A DNA stretch of 64,000 nucleotides from an uncultured Bacilli bacterium. Its GTDB lineage: Bacteria; Bacillota_I; Bacilli_A; RF39; UBA660. Position 1 is the first letter of the stretch. Every line of letters starts with the position of its first letter. The notes below the pieces were generated by a model, which was given only the letters and a program-made list of their open reading frames with translations, was not told where the DNA came from and made no database searches. The DNA lies in the NCBI GenBank assembly GCA_944332475.1, contig CALVKA010000002.1:135147-199146 (forward strand), written 5' to 3'. Shown here piece by piece: positions 17,615-26,558 of the stretch. A program made the translations under genes and the position numbers.

Positions 17615-18135
17615 TAATTTTGCCTTTGTAAACGTTGTGAAAACAATTTATCCTTAACATCATTTTTCCAAACAGCATACATTCCTGTAAACATTAAAAT
17701 TGTCTCTCCTATCACCAATAATGGACTCTGATAATATAAATAATAAGCCCCATAAAAAACACCAGTCGTAATACCAGAAAAACGTACCAACTTCATATCC
17801 GTTTGCCATAGACAATAAGTACGAATAACAGAACCAACAGTTGGAAGTAAAGAGACTACACCATTCCAAGTCATAACACAATTAACAAAAATTACCCCTT
17901 CAAACAACAACAAAAGACGAAAATAAAACTTCTTACTAAAATCCTCTTTATTCATAAAAATAAAACTACGCATAAAATTGACTAAACTAAGAACTCCTCC
18001 AGTATAAGCATGAATATAAAAATTATACAACGCCTCGAAAATACAATCCAAAGATTGAACAAACAACGACTGTCTCCTATCTCTAATACAAACGCTAATA
18101 ATAAGTGCTAAAAAAGCAAGTACACTAAATATCAT
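17614..18135 (-). CDS. YgjV family membrane protein
   Basis: 173 residues with about five hydrophobic segments and the pattern of the YgjV inner-membrane family: QSLDCIFEALYNFYIHAYTGG in the first half and repeated GxxxR..Y..W elements (SVIRTYCLWQTDMKLVR, GAYYLYYQSP). The function of the family is unknown. AGGGTGG precedes the ATG. Confidence 0.7.
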   Translation of the reverse strand: MIFSVLAFLALIISVCIRDRRQSLFVQSLDCIFEALYNFYIHAYTGGVLSLVNFMRSFIFMNKEDFSKKFYFRLLLLFEGVIFVNCVMTWNGVVSLLPTVGSVIRTYCLWQTDMKLVRFSGITTGVFYGAYYLYYQSPLLVIGETILMFTGMYAVWKNDVKDKLFSQRLQRQN

Positions 18136-18221
18136 AATACCACCCTATCAAAAAAAATTATATAATGAAGGAAAAAATATTTCTATTCTTTTCCAAAATA
18201 TAATGTCAAAAAAACGTCAAT

Positions 18222-18248
18222 AAAAAACTACTTTACAGTAGCTTTTTT
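18222..18248 (-). terminator. Terminator after the zinc-ribbon gene
   Basis: On the minus strand GCTACT, loop GTAA, AGTAG and six T residues, overlapping the gene end. Confidence 0.7.
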
Positions 18249-18507
18249 AATCTCCAAAAATATCAAAAACTTCTCCTAAGAAAGACTCTTTCTTTCTCTT
18301 TTTCGTTCTTTTATGATCATATTTATCTTCATCATAATCATCATATTCTCTTTTGGCATCTCGATAAGTTTTCTCTTCTTTTTCTACTAACTTTTCTAGT
18401 TCTCCACGATCAAGCCAAATCCCACGACATTCAGGGCAATAATCGATTTCTACCCCTCTCTTCTCTGACATCAATAATGTAACATCCTTACATACAGGAC
18501 ACTTCAT
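18247..18507 (-). CDS. TFIIB-type zinc-ribbon protein
   Basis: 86 residues. The N-terminus carries CPVC and CPEC 20 residues apart (MKCPVCKDVTLLM, IDYCPECRGIWLDRGELEKL), the signature of the zf-TFIIB small protein family. A highly charged tail (DDYDEDKYDHKRTKKRKKE) and a short hydrophobic end follow. The start is the ATG at 18507 after AGGAGG. Role unknown; DNA or RNA binding is plausible. Confidence 0.85.
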   Translation of the reverse strand: MKCPVCKDVTLLMSEKRGVEIDYCPECRGIWLDRGELEKLVEKEEKTYRDAKREYDDYDEDKYDHKRTKKRKKESFLGEVFDIFGD

Positions 18508-18557
18508 AACATTCCTCCTTTCATCCATTATATCAAAACATAAAAAGAAAGAAAACC

Positions 18558-18953
18558 TTAATTATCTTCATATGGATAATCCCACAAACTAAGTTTTCCA
18601 TTCACAGGAATCGCATCTATCTTTTCTACATTTTCTAATTGAAATCCATACCCATCCCAACTAGGATCACATACAACACCAGAATAAACTAAAGGATTTT
18701 CCTCCTGTAACATCTTCCTTAACGTATAGTCAACATAAACACAATCTGTAATAACTGCTTTCGCTATAATACAACCAGTAGGGTATTCTAAATGATAACA
18801 TTCAAATTTTTTCATTGCCTCTTTATCTACACCCTTACCTGCATGAATTAATATTTCTCCCCGGTATCTTGTCCTCCAAGTACGAAACTCATATCTTTTT
18901 AACCCTTCCGCAATCAAAGATGCATAAGGCTGCTTAATCGTAATTACTTTCAT
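18558..18953 (-). CDS. ASCH domain protein
   Basis: 131 residues. The ASCH/EVE-like fold is seen in ITIKQPYASLIAEGLKRYE, FRTWRTRYRGEILIHAGKG and a C-terminal KLSLWDY. ASCH proteins bind or process RNA and modified nucleosides; some are ribonucleases or N4-acetylcytidine amidohydrolases. AGGAGG precedes the ATG. It is probably the first gene of a short unit with the zinc-ribbon gene. Confidence 0.85.
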   Translation of the reverse strand: MKVITIKQPYASLIAEGLKRYEFRTWRTRYRGEILIHAGKGVDKEAMKKFECYHLEYPTGCIIAKAVITDCVYVDYTLRKMLQEENPLVYSGVVCDPSWDGYGFQLENVEKIDAIPVNGKLSLWDYPYEDN

Positions 18954-18994
18954 ACACCCTCCTACAAAATTAGTATAACACGTATAATGTTGAG

Positions 18995-19038
18995 CATAAA
19001 GATTTCAAGTTTAAAATTTTGATTTCTTTATGTTTTTT
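18995..19038 (+). terminator. Terminator-like hairpin in the leader of the M16 pair
   Basis: CATAAAGA (18995-19002) pairs with TCTTTATG (19025-19032), the stem continues imperfectly inward, and six T residues follow. A TATAAT at 18983-18988 lies directly before it on the plus strand. No gene ends here on that strand, so attenuation is possible. A 17-base palindrome (TTTGTTATTATAACAAA) follows at 19036-19052. Confidence 0.5.
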
Positions 19039-19235
19039 GTTATTATAACAAACATCGGTAAAGACGGAGTATAACAGGTACCTTGAGTACGTTTTTATGA
19101 ATTTCTGCCATATAATTATTTATTAATTCGGTTGTAGATAATGGAACTTAGAGTTCGGATGATTAAGCGTGTAGGAATATAAGTAATTCATAAATTTAAA
19201 TTTATGATAAAATTAAATACGAAAGGAAAATGTAT

Positions 19236-20492
19236 ATGGAGAACTTTACTATCACAACAAAACCGATAATAATACATAACGAAAATTTTCAAACAATATT
19301 AATTGACATTATGTTCCCTTATCAAGAAAAAACAGAAGATTTAGCCAAACAAGCGCTATTACCAGCCATGTTAAATTATATGACAGAAAAATATCCAACA
19401 GAAAGAAATTTTCAAAACACCTTAAAAGAAAATTATGTTCTTTCTTATTCAGTCGATCAAAAATCCATTGGAACAACTGCTTTCATCAATTTTCAACTAA
19501 CAATACCAGACAAAAAGGCATTAAAAAAAGACGTACTAGAAAGCCAAATAAAATTATTATCAGAAGCAATCTATTATCCAAAAACAAAAAACAATGCTTT
19601 TGATGCTTTTGAGTTTAATAGAGAAAAAGAAAATTTAAAATTACGAATGAATAATAATGAAAAATCTTTTAAACCCTATCTAAATAGAAAAGTCCGTGAA
19701 TTAGTAGACACAGAAGGAATTTTTTCAAAAAGCCTATACAATCATCAAAACTTAATAGAAGAAACAACAGAAAAAAATTTATATGATTACTACAAAGAAA
19801 GAATTCTAAAAACGACACCTATTATCTTTGTTATGGGAAATATCACAGAAGAAGAAATCAATCCTATCATAGAAAAATACTTTCCTACAACGAAGAAGAC
19901 ACAATCAATAAAAACAGACTATTTTCATTACTTAGAACCATTTAAAACCAAACCTCAAGAAATAACAGAAGAAAAAGAATTTAGAGACTCCGCTTTAACT
20001 TTTATTTATAAAGTAAAAAATATGAAAAAAGAAGATACCATTTTATTAACCTTAATAAATAATTTATTAACTTCCTTGTCTTCTAGACTATTAGAAAAGA
20101 AATTAAGAACGGAATATAATTTAATTTATTATTGTGAAGTAATTCCTTACCCTCGTTATGGTTTATTAAAAATTATAATCTACATCAATCCAAAGAATAA
20201 AGAATTAGCCCAAGAAAAAGTTCTAGAAACAATGGAAATTTTAAAAGACGAACAACAAATATCTCCTCTTCTGGAAAAAATAAAAGAAAGAAAAAGAGTG
20301 GATTTATTAAGAAATCTTGATAACAAATACGCAATAATAAATGACGCAATAAATAAAGAATTAAATATTACTTATACACAAGAAAAAAGATATGAATTAT
20401 TAAAAGAAAAAACTGCCAATGACATAAAAAATTTTATGGAGAGATTATCATTAGACACCATTTATTTTCTAAAGGAGAAAGAACATGAATAA
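19236..20492 (+). CDS. ymfF: M16 family peptidase-like protein YmfF
   Basis: 418 residues of the insulinase/mitochondrial processing peptidase superfamily, the non-catalytic partner type: no HxxEH motif is present. The start is the ATG at 19236, eight bases after AAAGGA; the ATG six bases earlier is too close. Its 3' end overlaps the next gene by eight bases. In other Bacilli the ymfF/ymfH pair is always together, and automated annotation links it to an EF-P modification; that link is not shown here. Confidence 0.85.
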   Translation: MENFTITTKPIIIHNENFQTILIDIMFPYQEKTEDLAKQALLPAMLNYMTEKYPTERNFQNTLKENYVLSYSVDQKSIGTTAFINFQLTIPDKKALKKDVLESQIKLLSEAIYYPKTKNNAFDAFEFNREKENLKLRMNNNEKSFKPYLNRKVRELVDTEGIFSKSLYNHQNLIEETTEKNLYDYYKERILKTTPIIFVMGNITEEEINPIIEKYFPTTKKTQSIKTDYFHYLEPFKTKPQEITEEKEFRDSALTFIYKVKNMKKEDTILLTLINNLLTSLSSRLLEKKLRTEYNLIYYCEVIPYPRYGLLKIIIYINPKNKELAQEKVLETMEILKDEQQISPLLEKIKERKRVDLLRNLDNKYAIINDAINKELNITYTQEKRYELLKEKTANDIKNFMERLSLDTIYFLKEKEHE

Positions 20493-21741
20493 GATTGAAA
20501 CTATAAAATTAGATAATGGATTAACCATCTATCTCTATCAAGATAAAAGAAAACATACAACACTATTTCAATTGGTGACTCGTTTTGGCGGAACGACAGA
20601 AGACTTTATAATTGATGGAAAAGAAATTCATCTCCATGATGGTATTGCTCACATGCTAGAACACTACCTAGTAGAATGTAATAAATATGGAAACTTTTTA
20701 GATATATTAGGAAAAAAAGAAATGCGTACCAATGCCAGCACCTCAGATACATACACCAAATATTATTTTGATACAGTAGAAAATGTAGAATTTGGTATTA
20801 AAACCATATTAAATTGTGTCTACTCTCCAATTTTTACAAAAGAAAACCTAGAGAAATTAAAAAATCCCATCTGCCAAGAATTAAGAAGAAGTGCAAACAA
20901 CAAATTCTTCCACCATAACATAAAAAAATTAGAAAACTGCTCCCACAACATTCACTATAAAACAACACTTGGAAGTCTAAAAGAAATTCAAAACACAACT
21001 CTAGAAGAAATCCAGTTATGCTATGAAGCGTTCTACAATCCTAAAAACCAATTTATTGTTGTAGCCGGTAACTTCGATAAAGAAAAAATATTACAAGTCA
21101 TAAAAAAAGAAACAAAAGACTTAGAAGCATCAAAACATATAGTAGAAAAATTAGATTTACAAGAAAAAGGTTCCGTTGTAAAGAAGCAGGGAGAGATTAT
21201 CTTCCCTACTCCAAATCCATATTTAGAAGTAACATACAAAATTCCTATAAATCATCTATCAAATATAGAACAATTAAAGCTTACTTTCTATATGCAGATA
21301 TTTTTTAACATGAATTTAGGCACTTCTTCTCCTCTTTATAATAAGTTAGTAAAAAATCAAATTATTACAACCAATATCAATAGAAGTATTAGAAGAATAG
21401 ATAACTATTTATTAATATCCATTGGATCATATTCTAATCAAGAAGAAGTATTAAAAGACGAAATAACAAAAGCGATAAAAAAATTAAACTGGGATCAAAA
21501 GTTATTTGAAATAGACAAAAAGAATATAATATTAGATATTATCTTAAGAGAAGAAAATCTTCCAAATACAGTTGGTCCATTCATTGAAAACATTGTAGAC
21601 TTTAGTTATCCATACCTAGACACAGTAGAAGATATCGAAAAATTAAATTATAACGAATTTAAAGAAAGGATTTCATCCTTAGACTTTTCCAACTATACAA
21701 TAACAACCATCCATAATCCCAAAAAAGAAAACGTTAATTAA
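20485..21741 (+). CDS. ymfH: M16 family zinc peptidase YmfH
   Basis: 418 residues. The inverted zinc motif HxxEH is intact in DGIAHMLEHYLVE (about residue 53), so this is the catalytic half of the pair. The start overlaps the ymfF stop (ATGAATAA), so translation is coupled. The substrate is unknown. The C-terminus reads NPKKENVN, and the converging gene ends in the same six residues because the shared end is palindromic. Confidence 0.88.
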   Translation: MNKIETIKLDNGLTIYLYQDKRKHTTLFQLVTRFGGTTEDFIIDGKEIHLHDGIAHMLEHYLVECNKYGNFLDILGKKEMRTNASTSDTYTKYYFDTVENVEFGIKTILNCVYSPIFTKENLEKLKNPICQELRRSANNKFFHHNIKKLENCSHNIHYKTTLGSLKEIQNTTLEEIQLCYEAFYNPKNQFIVVAGNFDKEKILQVIKKETKDLEASKHIVEKLDLQEKGSVVKKQGEIIFPTPNPYLEVTYKIPINHLSNIEQLKLTFYMQIFFNMNLGTSSPLYNKLVKNQIITTNINRSIRRIDNYLLISIGSYSNQEEVLKDEITKAIKKLNWDQKLFEIDKKNIILDIILREENLPNTVGPFIENIVDFSYPYLDTVEDIEKLNYNEFKERISSLDFSNYTITTIHNPKKENVN

Positions 21742-21755
21742 CATTTTCCTTTTTA
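21722..21755. terminator. Palindromic end shared by two convergent genes
   Basis: Centred on GTTAATTAAC, arms AAAAGAAAAC and its near complement extend outward. The palindrome contains both stop codons, which overlap by eight bases, and has T runs on both sides. Confidence 0.7.
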
Positions 21756-22288
21756 TTATAAATCGTAGAATATGGAACAACGACTTTAAAAGCACCAGAG
21801 GAATAAGGAGCTATGTTGTATTCCGGAAAGAAAATCATAATTCCTGTAGGAGCAAATGCAAATATGGAAAAATTCTTAAGTAAAGGAGCAGTCCCTTCCA
21901 TCATCATAGCAGAATCCACAATATTAGGATTACGAGCTAAAACTTTCCTACTTTCAAAAGATAAAATAGATAGCAAATCTTCCTTTTCCCGAACTAAGTC
22001 AGCCATCGTTATCATCTTATTTTCAGAAACATCATATACAAGAGAAAAAATAGAATGCATAGGATGCGCACCACCTGTGTAAGAAGAAACATAAAACACA
22101 AATGATAAATAATCCTGATAACTATATTCATCATGAGAAATATCGAGAGTATATGTAAAATTTTCTTGAATAGGCTCTTTCGCAAAATTCATAAAGGTAT
22201 AAATCTGTTTTTGAATCAAAGAAAATATCTCTTGATTAACAACCGCATACTTCGTTCTTGGATAAATAATTTGTATTCCATTATTCAT
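21734..22288 (-). CDS. DUF3298-like protein (RsiV/PdaC C-terminal type)
   Basis: 184 residues from the ATG at 22288 (GGTG upstream). The second half has the DUF3298 signature SSYTGGAHPMHSIFS and FAFAPTGIMIFFPEYNIAPYS, as in the extracytoplasmic part of the anti-sigma factor RsiV and of PdaC. No signal peptide is evident from this start, which is unusual for the family; a start further upstream adds only a short partly hydrophobic stretch. It ends in the palindrome shared with ymfH. Confidence 0.7.
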   Translation of the reverse strand: MNNGIQIIYPRTKYAVVNQEIFSLIQKQIYTFMNFAKEPIQENFTYTLDISHDEYSYQDYLSFVFYVSSYTGGAHPMHSIFSLVYDVSENKMITMADLVREKEDLLSILSFESRKVLARNPNIVDSAMMMEGTAPLLKNFSIFAFAPTGIMIFFPEYNIAPYSSGAFKVVVPYSTIYNKKENVN

Positions 22289-22372
22289 AAACATCACCAA
22301 TAAACTATATGTAATAAAATTTGTTTCTTGCAATTAAATACAAGATAACGTATAGTAACACTAGGTGATACC

Positions 22373-22864
22373 ATGAAAGTAAAACATACATTAAAACCCA
22401 TTTATGATAAAGACTCTCAAATACTAATATTAGGAAGTATCCCCTCTGTAAAATCAAGAGAAATAGGTTTTTATTATGGACATCCTAAAAATAGATTTTG
22501 GACAACATTAGAAAAAGTATTTGAAGAAAAAATAGGAAATACCAAAGAAGAAAAAATACACTTTTTACAGAAACATCATATTGCCCTATTTGATGTAATA
22601 AAAGAATGTAACATCACTTCTTCTAGTGATGCATCGATTAAAAATGCCATTCCAAACGACTTAACACCAATATTAAACAATTCTAAAATTAAAACTATAT
22701 TTACAACCGGCACAAAAGCTCATCAACTATATAAAAAATACTTATTAAAAGAAACAAAAATAGAAGATATTCCTCTACCTAGTACTTCTCCTGCCAATTG
22801 TAAAAAAGGAATAGAAGAAATACTGATAGAAAAATATAGCCAAATAAAAAGTAATATTCAATAA
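22373..22864 (+). CDS. DNA-deoxyinosine/uracil glycosylase
   Basis: 163 residues of the uracil-DNA glycosylase superfamily, hypoxanthine-excising branch. The diagnostic GSIPSVKSREIGFYYGHPKN runs into RFW near the N-terminus, with LPSTSPAN near the C-terminus. It removes deaminated bases from DNA. AGGTGAT precedes the ATG. MutY and ExoA further on are other base-excision enzymes in the window. Confidence 0.85.
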   Translation: MKVKHTLKPIYDKDSQILILGSIPSVKSREIGFYYGHPKNRFWTTLEKVFEEKIGNTKEEKIHFLQKHHIALFDVIKECNITSSSDASIKNAIPNDLTPILNNSKIKTIFTTGTKAHQLYKKYLLKETKIEDIPLPSTSPANCKKGIEEILIEKYSQIKSNIQ

Positions 22865-22875
22865 TATATTACTTT

Positions 22876-23223
22876 TTATTTATGAAGAACTTGTTGTAAT
22901 CTAGCCCCTATCTCATATTGTACTTGTTTGCCCAAACTTTTTTTAGTAGAAGCAGCATATACAATAGGATCAATAACATCCCATGGACTACGAATCAACA
23001 GCTGAGAACCAACTCCCGTATATTCTTGCAACTGCGCTTTACGAAGAGTATCTTCATTACCAAAAATAATTCCTTCCACTTGTAATCGATTATAAACACT
23101 ATCTACCTGTTCTGCACTACATTCCTTACCATTTTGTTTATAACGACTCCAAATCAAAGCCTTTATATAATTAACTCTTCTTTGCTGACTATCATTTAAA
23201 GTTGTAGGAATTTCTTTTTCCAC
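22876..23223 (-). CDS. Hypothetical protein following copZ
   Basis: 115 residues from a GTG at 23223, preceded by GGGGGTG five bases upstream. An earlier start would run back into copZ. Sequence is soluble and helical (VNYIKALIWSRYKQNGKEC, TLRKAQLQEYTGVGSQLL). No family recognised. It is the last gene after csoR-copA-copZ and may be co-transcribed with them. Confidence 0.6.
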   Translation of the reverse strand: MEKEIPTTLNDSQQRRVNYIKALIWSRYKQNGKECSAEQVDSVYNRLQVEGIIFGNEDTLRKAQLQEYTGVGSQLLIRSPWDVIDPIVYAASTKKSLGKQVQYEIGARLQQVLHK

Positions 23224-23254
23224 AATATCACCCCCTATTTTTTCGGCGACATTA

Positions 23255-23479
23255 TTATAACACATTTTTCCTTATTTGAAAACCTATACTTTCAATTTTT
23301 TCTTGAAAAACAGAATTAGGTATCTCTTTCGACAATACCAAATAAGCTTTTTTATCCTCTAAACTAACACTACATTTTTTTACTCCTGGAATAGAAGACA
23401 ATACATTAGTAACACGATTAACACAACCCTCACAATGCATTCCTTCTATTTCAATCGTTTTATTTATTTTCTTAAACAT
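23255..23479 (-). CDS. copZ: Copper chaperone CopZ (HMA domain)
   Basis: 74 residues forming one heavy-metal-associated domain, with the metal-binding GMHCEGC at residues 13-19. It binds Cu(I) and hands it to CopA. It lies just after copA in the order csoR-copA-copZ. Confidence 0.9.
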   Translation of the reverse strand: MFKKINKTIEIEGMHCEGCVNRVTNVLSSIPGVKKCSVSLEDKKAYLVLSKEIPNSVFQEKIESIGFQIRKNVL

Positions 23480-23524
23480 TTAAATCACCCTTTCTAATAT
23501 AGACCTTACAATAACCAACGATAT

Positions 23525-25702
23525 TTATGATTTTACTATCCATCTCAATCGCAAAGAATTTAGTACGACCGTTAAACTACTAATTGTCATACATATACTA
23601 GCAAGCATCGGATTAAGTACAACACCAAAATTTTCTAATAATCCTGCTGCTATAGGAATCATGCAAACATTATAGAAAAATGCCCAAAACAGATTCTGAC
23701 GAATAACATGATATGCCTTTTTACTAATATAAATAAAGTCTAATAAATTAGATAAATTATGATTCATCAAGACAACATCACTAGCATCATTCGCAACATC
23801 AGTTCCACTAGAAATACTAATACCAACACTTGCTTCTACTAAAGCAACCGCATCGTTAACACCATCACCAATCATCACTACCTGATTACCAGCTGCAATA
23901 TAACCACGGATAATAGAAGCTTTATCTTTAGGTAATACATCAGCATGAATTTCTTCGATTCCTAATTCTTTCGCTACTTTTCTAGCCACTTCTAAATTAT
24001 CACCCGTAAGCATAACGGAAGTAATTCCCATATCTTCCAAACTGGAAATAACTTCCTTCATATCATCACGAATAGTATCACGAACACCAATTAACCCTAA
24101 AACTTCTTTTTCATTGGCCAAATACAAAATACTACATCCTTGATTAATCAAATCTTGATAATCTTTCTTATGAACCTGCTTAATACCAAGTTCCTTTAAC
24201 AACTTTAAGCTTCCAACATAATAATGCTCTCCTCCAACAACACCTTCAATTCCCATACCAGGTAATTCTTGAAATTCTTTCACCTGTAATAAATCTTCTT
24301 TTGAAAATGCGGATGCAATAGGATGAGTAGACTGACTTTCTAAACTACGTACAATTTTTAATAAAGAATAACGCGACTCTTGATAAGAAAATGTTTGATA
24401 AACTTGTAACTTTCCATAAGTTAACGTACCAGTTTTATCAAAAATCACTTTATCAATATGTCTCATCTGTTCTAAAACATCACCAGATTTAATAACAATC
24501 CCCTTTTTAGCACAAAGTCCATAGCTAACACTAACAACCAAAGGAACAGCCAATCCCAATGCACAAGGACAAGCAATGACCAATATGGTAACAAACGAAT
24601 GAAAACTATTAGACAAAGAAAAACCTAAGAACCATTTAACAACAACTGTCAAAACAGCAATCATAAAAATAAATGGAACAAAATAACTGCTAATTCTATC
24701 AGCTAATCGCTCAATCTTACTCTTCTGATTTAAAGAATCAACAACCATACTAACAATATTAGATACTGTAGAATCTTTTCCTATTTTTTTAGCCAAATAA
24801 GAAATAGTACCATCATAATTCCTAGAGCCAGCTAAAACAGAACTCCCATTTTTCTTTAAAACAGGAACGCTCTCTCCTGTAATAAAGGATTCATCGACAT
24901 AACTTTCTCCATCGACAACCTCTCCATCAACCGCAAACTTTTCTCCCGGACGACATACTAACAAATCATCTACTGAAATCTCATCTAAAGAAACCGAAAC
25001 CAAATTTTCTCCTCTCTTCATTATTGCATTTTTCGGTGTAATAGTTACCAAATTTTTAATAGTAGATGTTGTTTTGTTTTTGCTAACATTTTCAATAAAA
25101 CGCCCAAGTTTCACAAAATATAAAACCATACAAATAGACTCAAAATACAACTGATGTAAGAAGTTTGTATTTCCTAAACAAATTTGAATAAAACCATAGA
25201 GACTATATAAAAAACTAAATCCAACACTAAATAATACTAACGTATCCATATTAGGTATACGATGAATCAAATTTAAAAAACCGCTCTTCAAAATATCGAA
25301 TCCATAACAAAGAAACAAAACAGATATAGTCAATAAGATAACACCATAAAAAACAGGATATTGAAAATAAGAAAACAGCTCTGGTAAGGATAACATATGT
25401 CCCATAGATACATACATCAAAAAAACCAACAACACCGCAAACACAATTAAATTTCTCTTCGCAACAGCACAAGTTTGACTGTCATCTGTATAAAAATATT
25501 CTCCTGAACTTGAAAAACCAGCTTGCGAAATATATTGTTCCAAATCAGAAATAGTTAGATTTTCATATTCAATAGTAACCATTCCTAAAATCAAATTCAC
25601 ATTAGCAGAAAGAACACCTTTTTGCTTCAACAAAAATTTTTCTAATCCACTAGAACAAGCACTACACGTCATACCCTCTACTTTTAATTGAACTTTCTTC
25701 AT
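23525..25702 (-). CDS. copA: Copper-exporting P-type ATPase CopA
   Basis: P1B-type ATPase of 725 residues that pumps Cu(I) out of the cell. One N-terminal HMA domain carries GMTCSAC (9-15). The membrane motif CPCALG, the phosphorylation site DKTGTLTYGK, the nucleotide-binding THP and the hinge GDGVNDAVAL are intact. The start overlaps the csoR stop as ATGA, with GGAGG upstream. Regulation is by CsoR through the operator at 26000-26016. Confidence 0.96.
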   Translation of the reverse strand: MKKVQLKVEGMTCSACSSGLEKFLLKQKGVLSANVNLILGMVTIEYENLTISDLEQYISQAGFSSSGEYFYTDDSQTCAVAKRNLIVFAVLLVFLMYVSMGHMLSLPELFSYFQYPVFYGVILLTISVLFLCYGFDILKSGFLNLIHRIPNMDTLVLFSVGFSFLYSLYGFIQICLGNTNFLHQLYFESICMVLYFVKLGRFIENVSKNKTTSTIKNLVTITPKNAIMKRGENLVSVSLDEISVDDLLVCRPGEKFAVDGEVVDGESYVDESFITGESVPVLKKNGSSVLAGSRNYDGTISYLAKKIGKDSTVSNIVSMVVDSLNQKSKIERLADRISSYFVPFIFMIAVLTVVVKWFLGFSLSNSFHSFVTILVIACPCALGLAVPLVVSVSYGLCAKKGIVIKSGDVLEQMRHIDKVIFDKTGTLTYGKLQVYQTFSYQESRYSLLKIVRSLESQSTHPIASAFSKEDLLQVKEFQELPGMGIEGVVGGEHYYVGSLKLLKELGIKQVHKKDYQDLINQGCSILYLANEKEVLGLIGVRDTIRDDMKEVISSLEDMGITSVMLTGDNLEVARKVAKELGIEEIHADVLPKDKASIIRGYIAAGNQVVMIGDGVNDAVALVEASVGISISSGTDVANDASDVVLMNHNLSNLLDFIYISKKAYHVIRQNLFWAFFYNVCMIPIAAGLLENFGVVLNPMLASICMTISSLTVVLNSLRLRWIVKS

Positions 25703-25977
25703 GATTGAAACCTCCTAAACAACGTCATCATCTCATCAACAACTTCCAAATTACTATCTTTTACTTCCCTAGTAATACAAGAATACATATGACGTTCTAA
25801 AATAACAGAAGATAAACTTTTTACTGCCTTTTCAATAGCAGACAACTGTGTCAAAATATCATCACAATATCGATCATCCTCTATCATCTTTTTTACTCCA
25901 TCTATTTGACCAGAAATACGATTTAATCGATTGATTAACTTTTTCTTTTCGTCTGCTGTTCGAACAGTCTTTTTCAT
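25699..25977 (-). CDS. csoR: Copper-sensing repressor CsoR
   Basis: 92 residues of the CsoR/RcnR family. The ligand set for Cu(I) is present: a cysteine in DDRYCDD, then His and Cys in LERHMYSC. It represses its own operon until copper binds. GAGGTG precedes the ATG. A dyad with the family's G/C-rich core lies in the promoter just upstream. Confidence 0.93.
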   Translation of the reverse strand: MKKTVRTADEKKKLINRLNRISGQIDGVKKMIEDDRYCDDILTQLSAIEKAVKSLSSVILERHMYSCITREVKDSNLEVVDEMMTLFRRFQS

Positions 25978-25994
25978 AACAACACCTCATTTAT

Positions 25995-26016
25995 ATTATA
26001 TACTCCTACGGGGTAT
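25995..26016 (-). promoter_or_regulatory. Copper operon promoter and CsoR operator
   Basis: On the minus strand TATAAT occupies 25995-26000. Against it lies the dyad ATACTCC-TAC-GGGGTAT (26000-26016), arms matching at 6 of 7 positions and resembling known CsoR sites. It fills the spacer between -10 and a poor -35. Confidence 0.75.
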
Positions 26017-26041
26017 GGAGTAAAGAAAAAGAAAAGAAGTA

Positions 26042-26527
26042 TTAATATCCCAATACTCCCTCCAAAGATTCATCATTTTCGATAAATTCAGAAACATCAA
26101 TTACTGTATACTTATCCTTTGTATCACGCACAACAACCTTTTGAATACCAGCATTAATAATCATTTTTTTACATAAAGAACACGGCCTCGTTTTTTCTAC
26201 ATAACTGCCATCATCATGATTAATTCCAACAATATACAAAGTAGAATGAAGCATATCTTTTCTTCTTGCACTAATAATTGCATTCTGCTCTGCATGAACA
26301 CTACGACATAACTCATAACGTTCTCCTCTAGGTATGTTTAACTTTTCTCTCATACAATACTTTAAATCACAGCAGTTCTTTCTCCCACGAGGAGCACCAT
26401 TATACCCAGTAGAAACAATTTCATCATTATTCACAATAATAGCTCCAAAATGACGTCTCAAACAAGTACTACGTTCTGCTACTTGTTCTGCAATATCTAA
26501 ATAATAATTCACTTTATCTCTTATCAT
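26042..26527 (-). CDS. dCMP deaminase (ComEB type)
   Basis: 161 residues of the cytidine/deoxycytidylate deaminase family. The zinc site is seen as SVHAEQNAI and PCSLCKKMI. It makes dUMP from dCMP for dTMP synthesis, which links it functionally to the dUTPase at 40416-40871. GGTGATT precedes the ATG. Standard length. Confidence 0.9.
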   Translation of the reverse strand: MIRDKVNYYLDIAEQVAERSTCLRRHFGAIIVNNDEIVSTGYNGAPRGRKNCCDLKYCMREKLNIPRGERYELCRSVHAEQNAIISARRKDMLHSTLYIVGINHDDGSYVEKTRPCSLCKKMIINAGIQKVVVRDTKDKYTVIDVSEFIENDESLEGVLGY

Positions 26528-26558
26528 ATATAATCACCCATATAAACTATACCACAAA

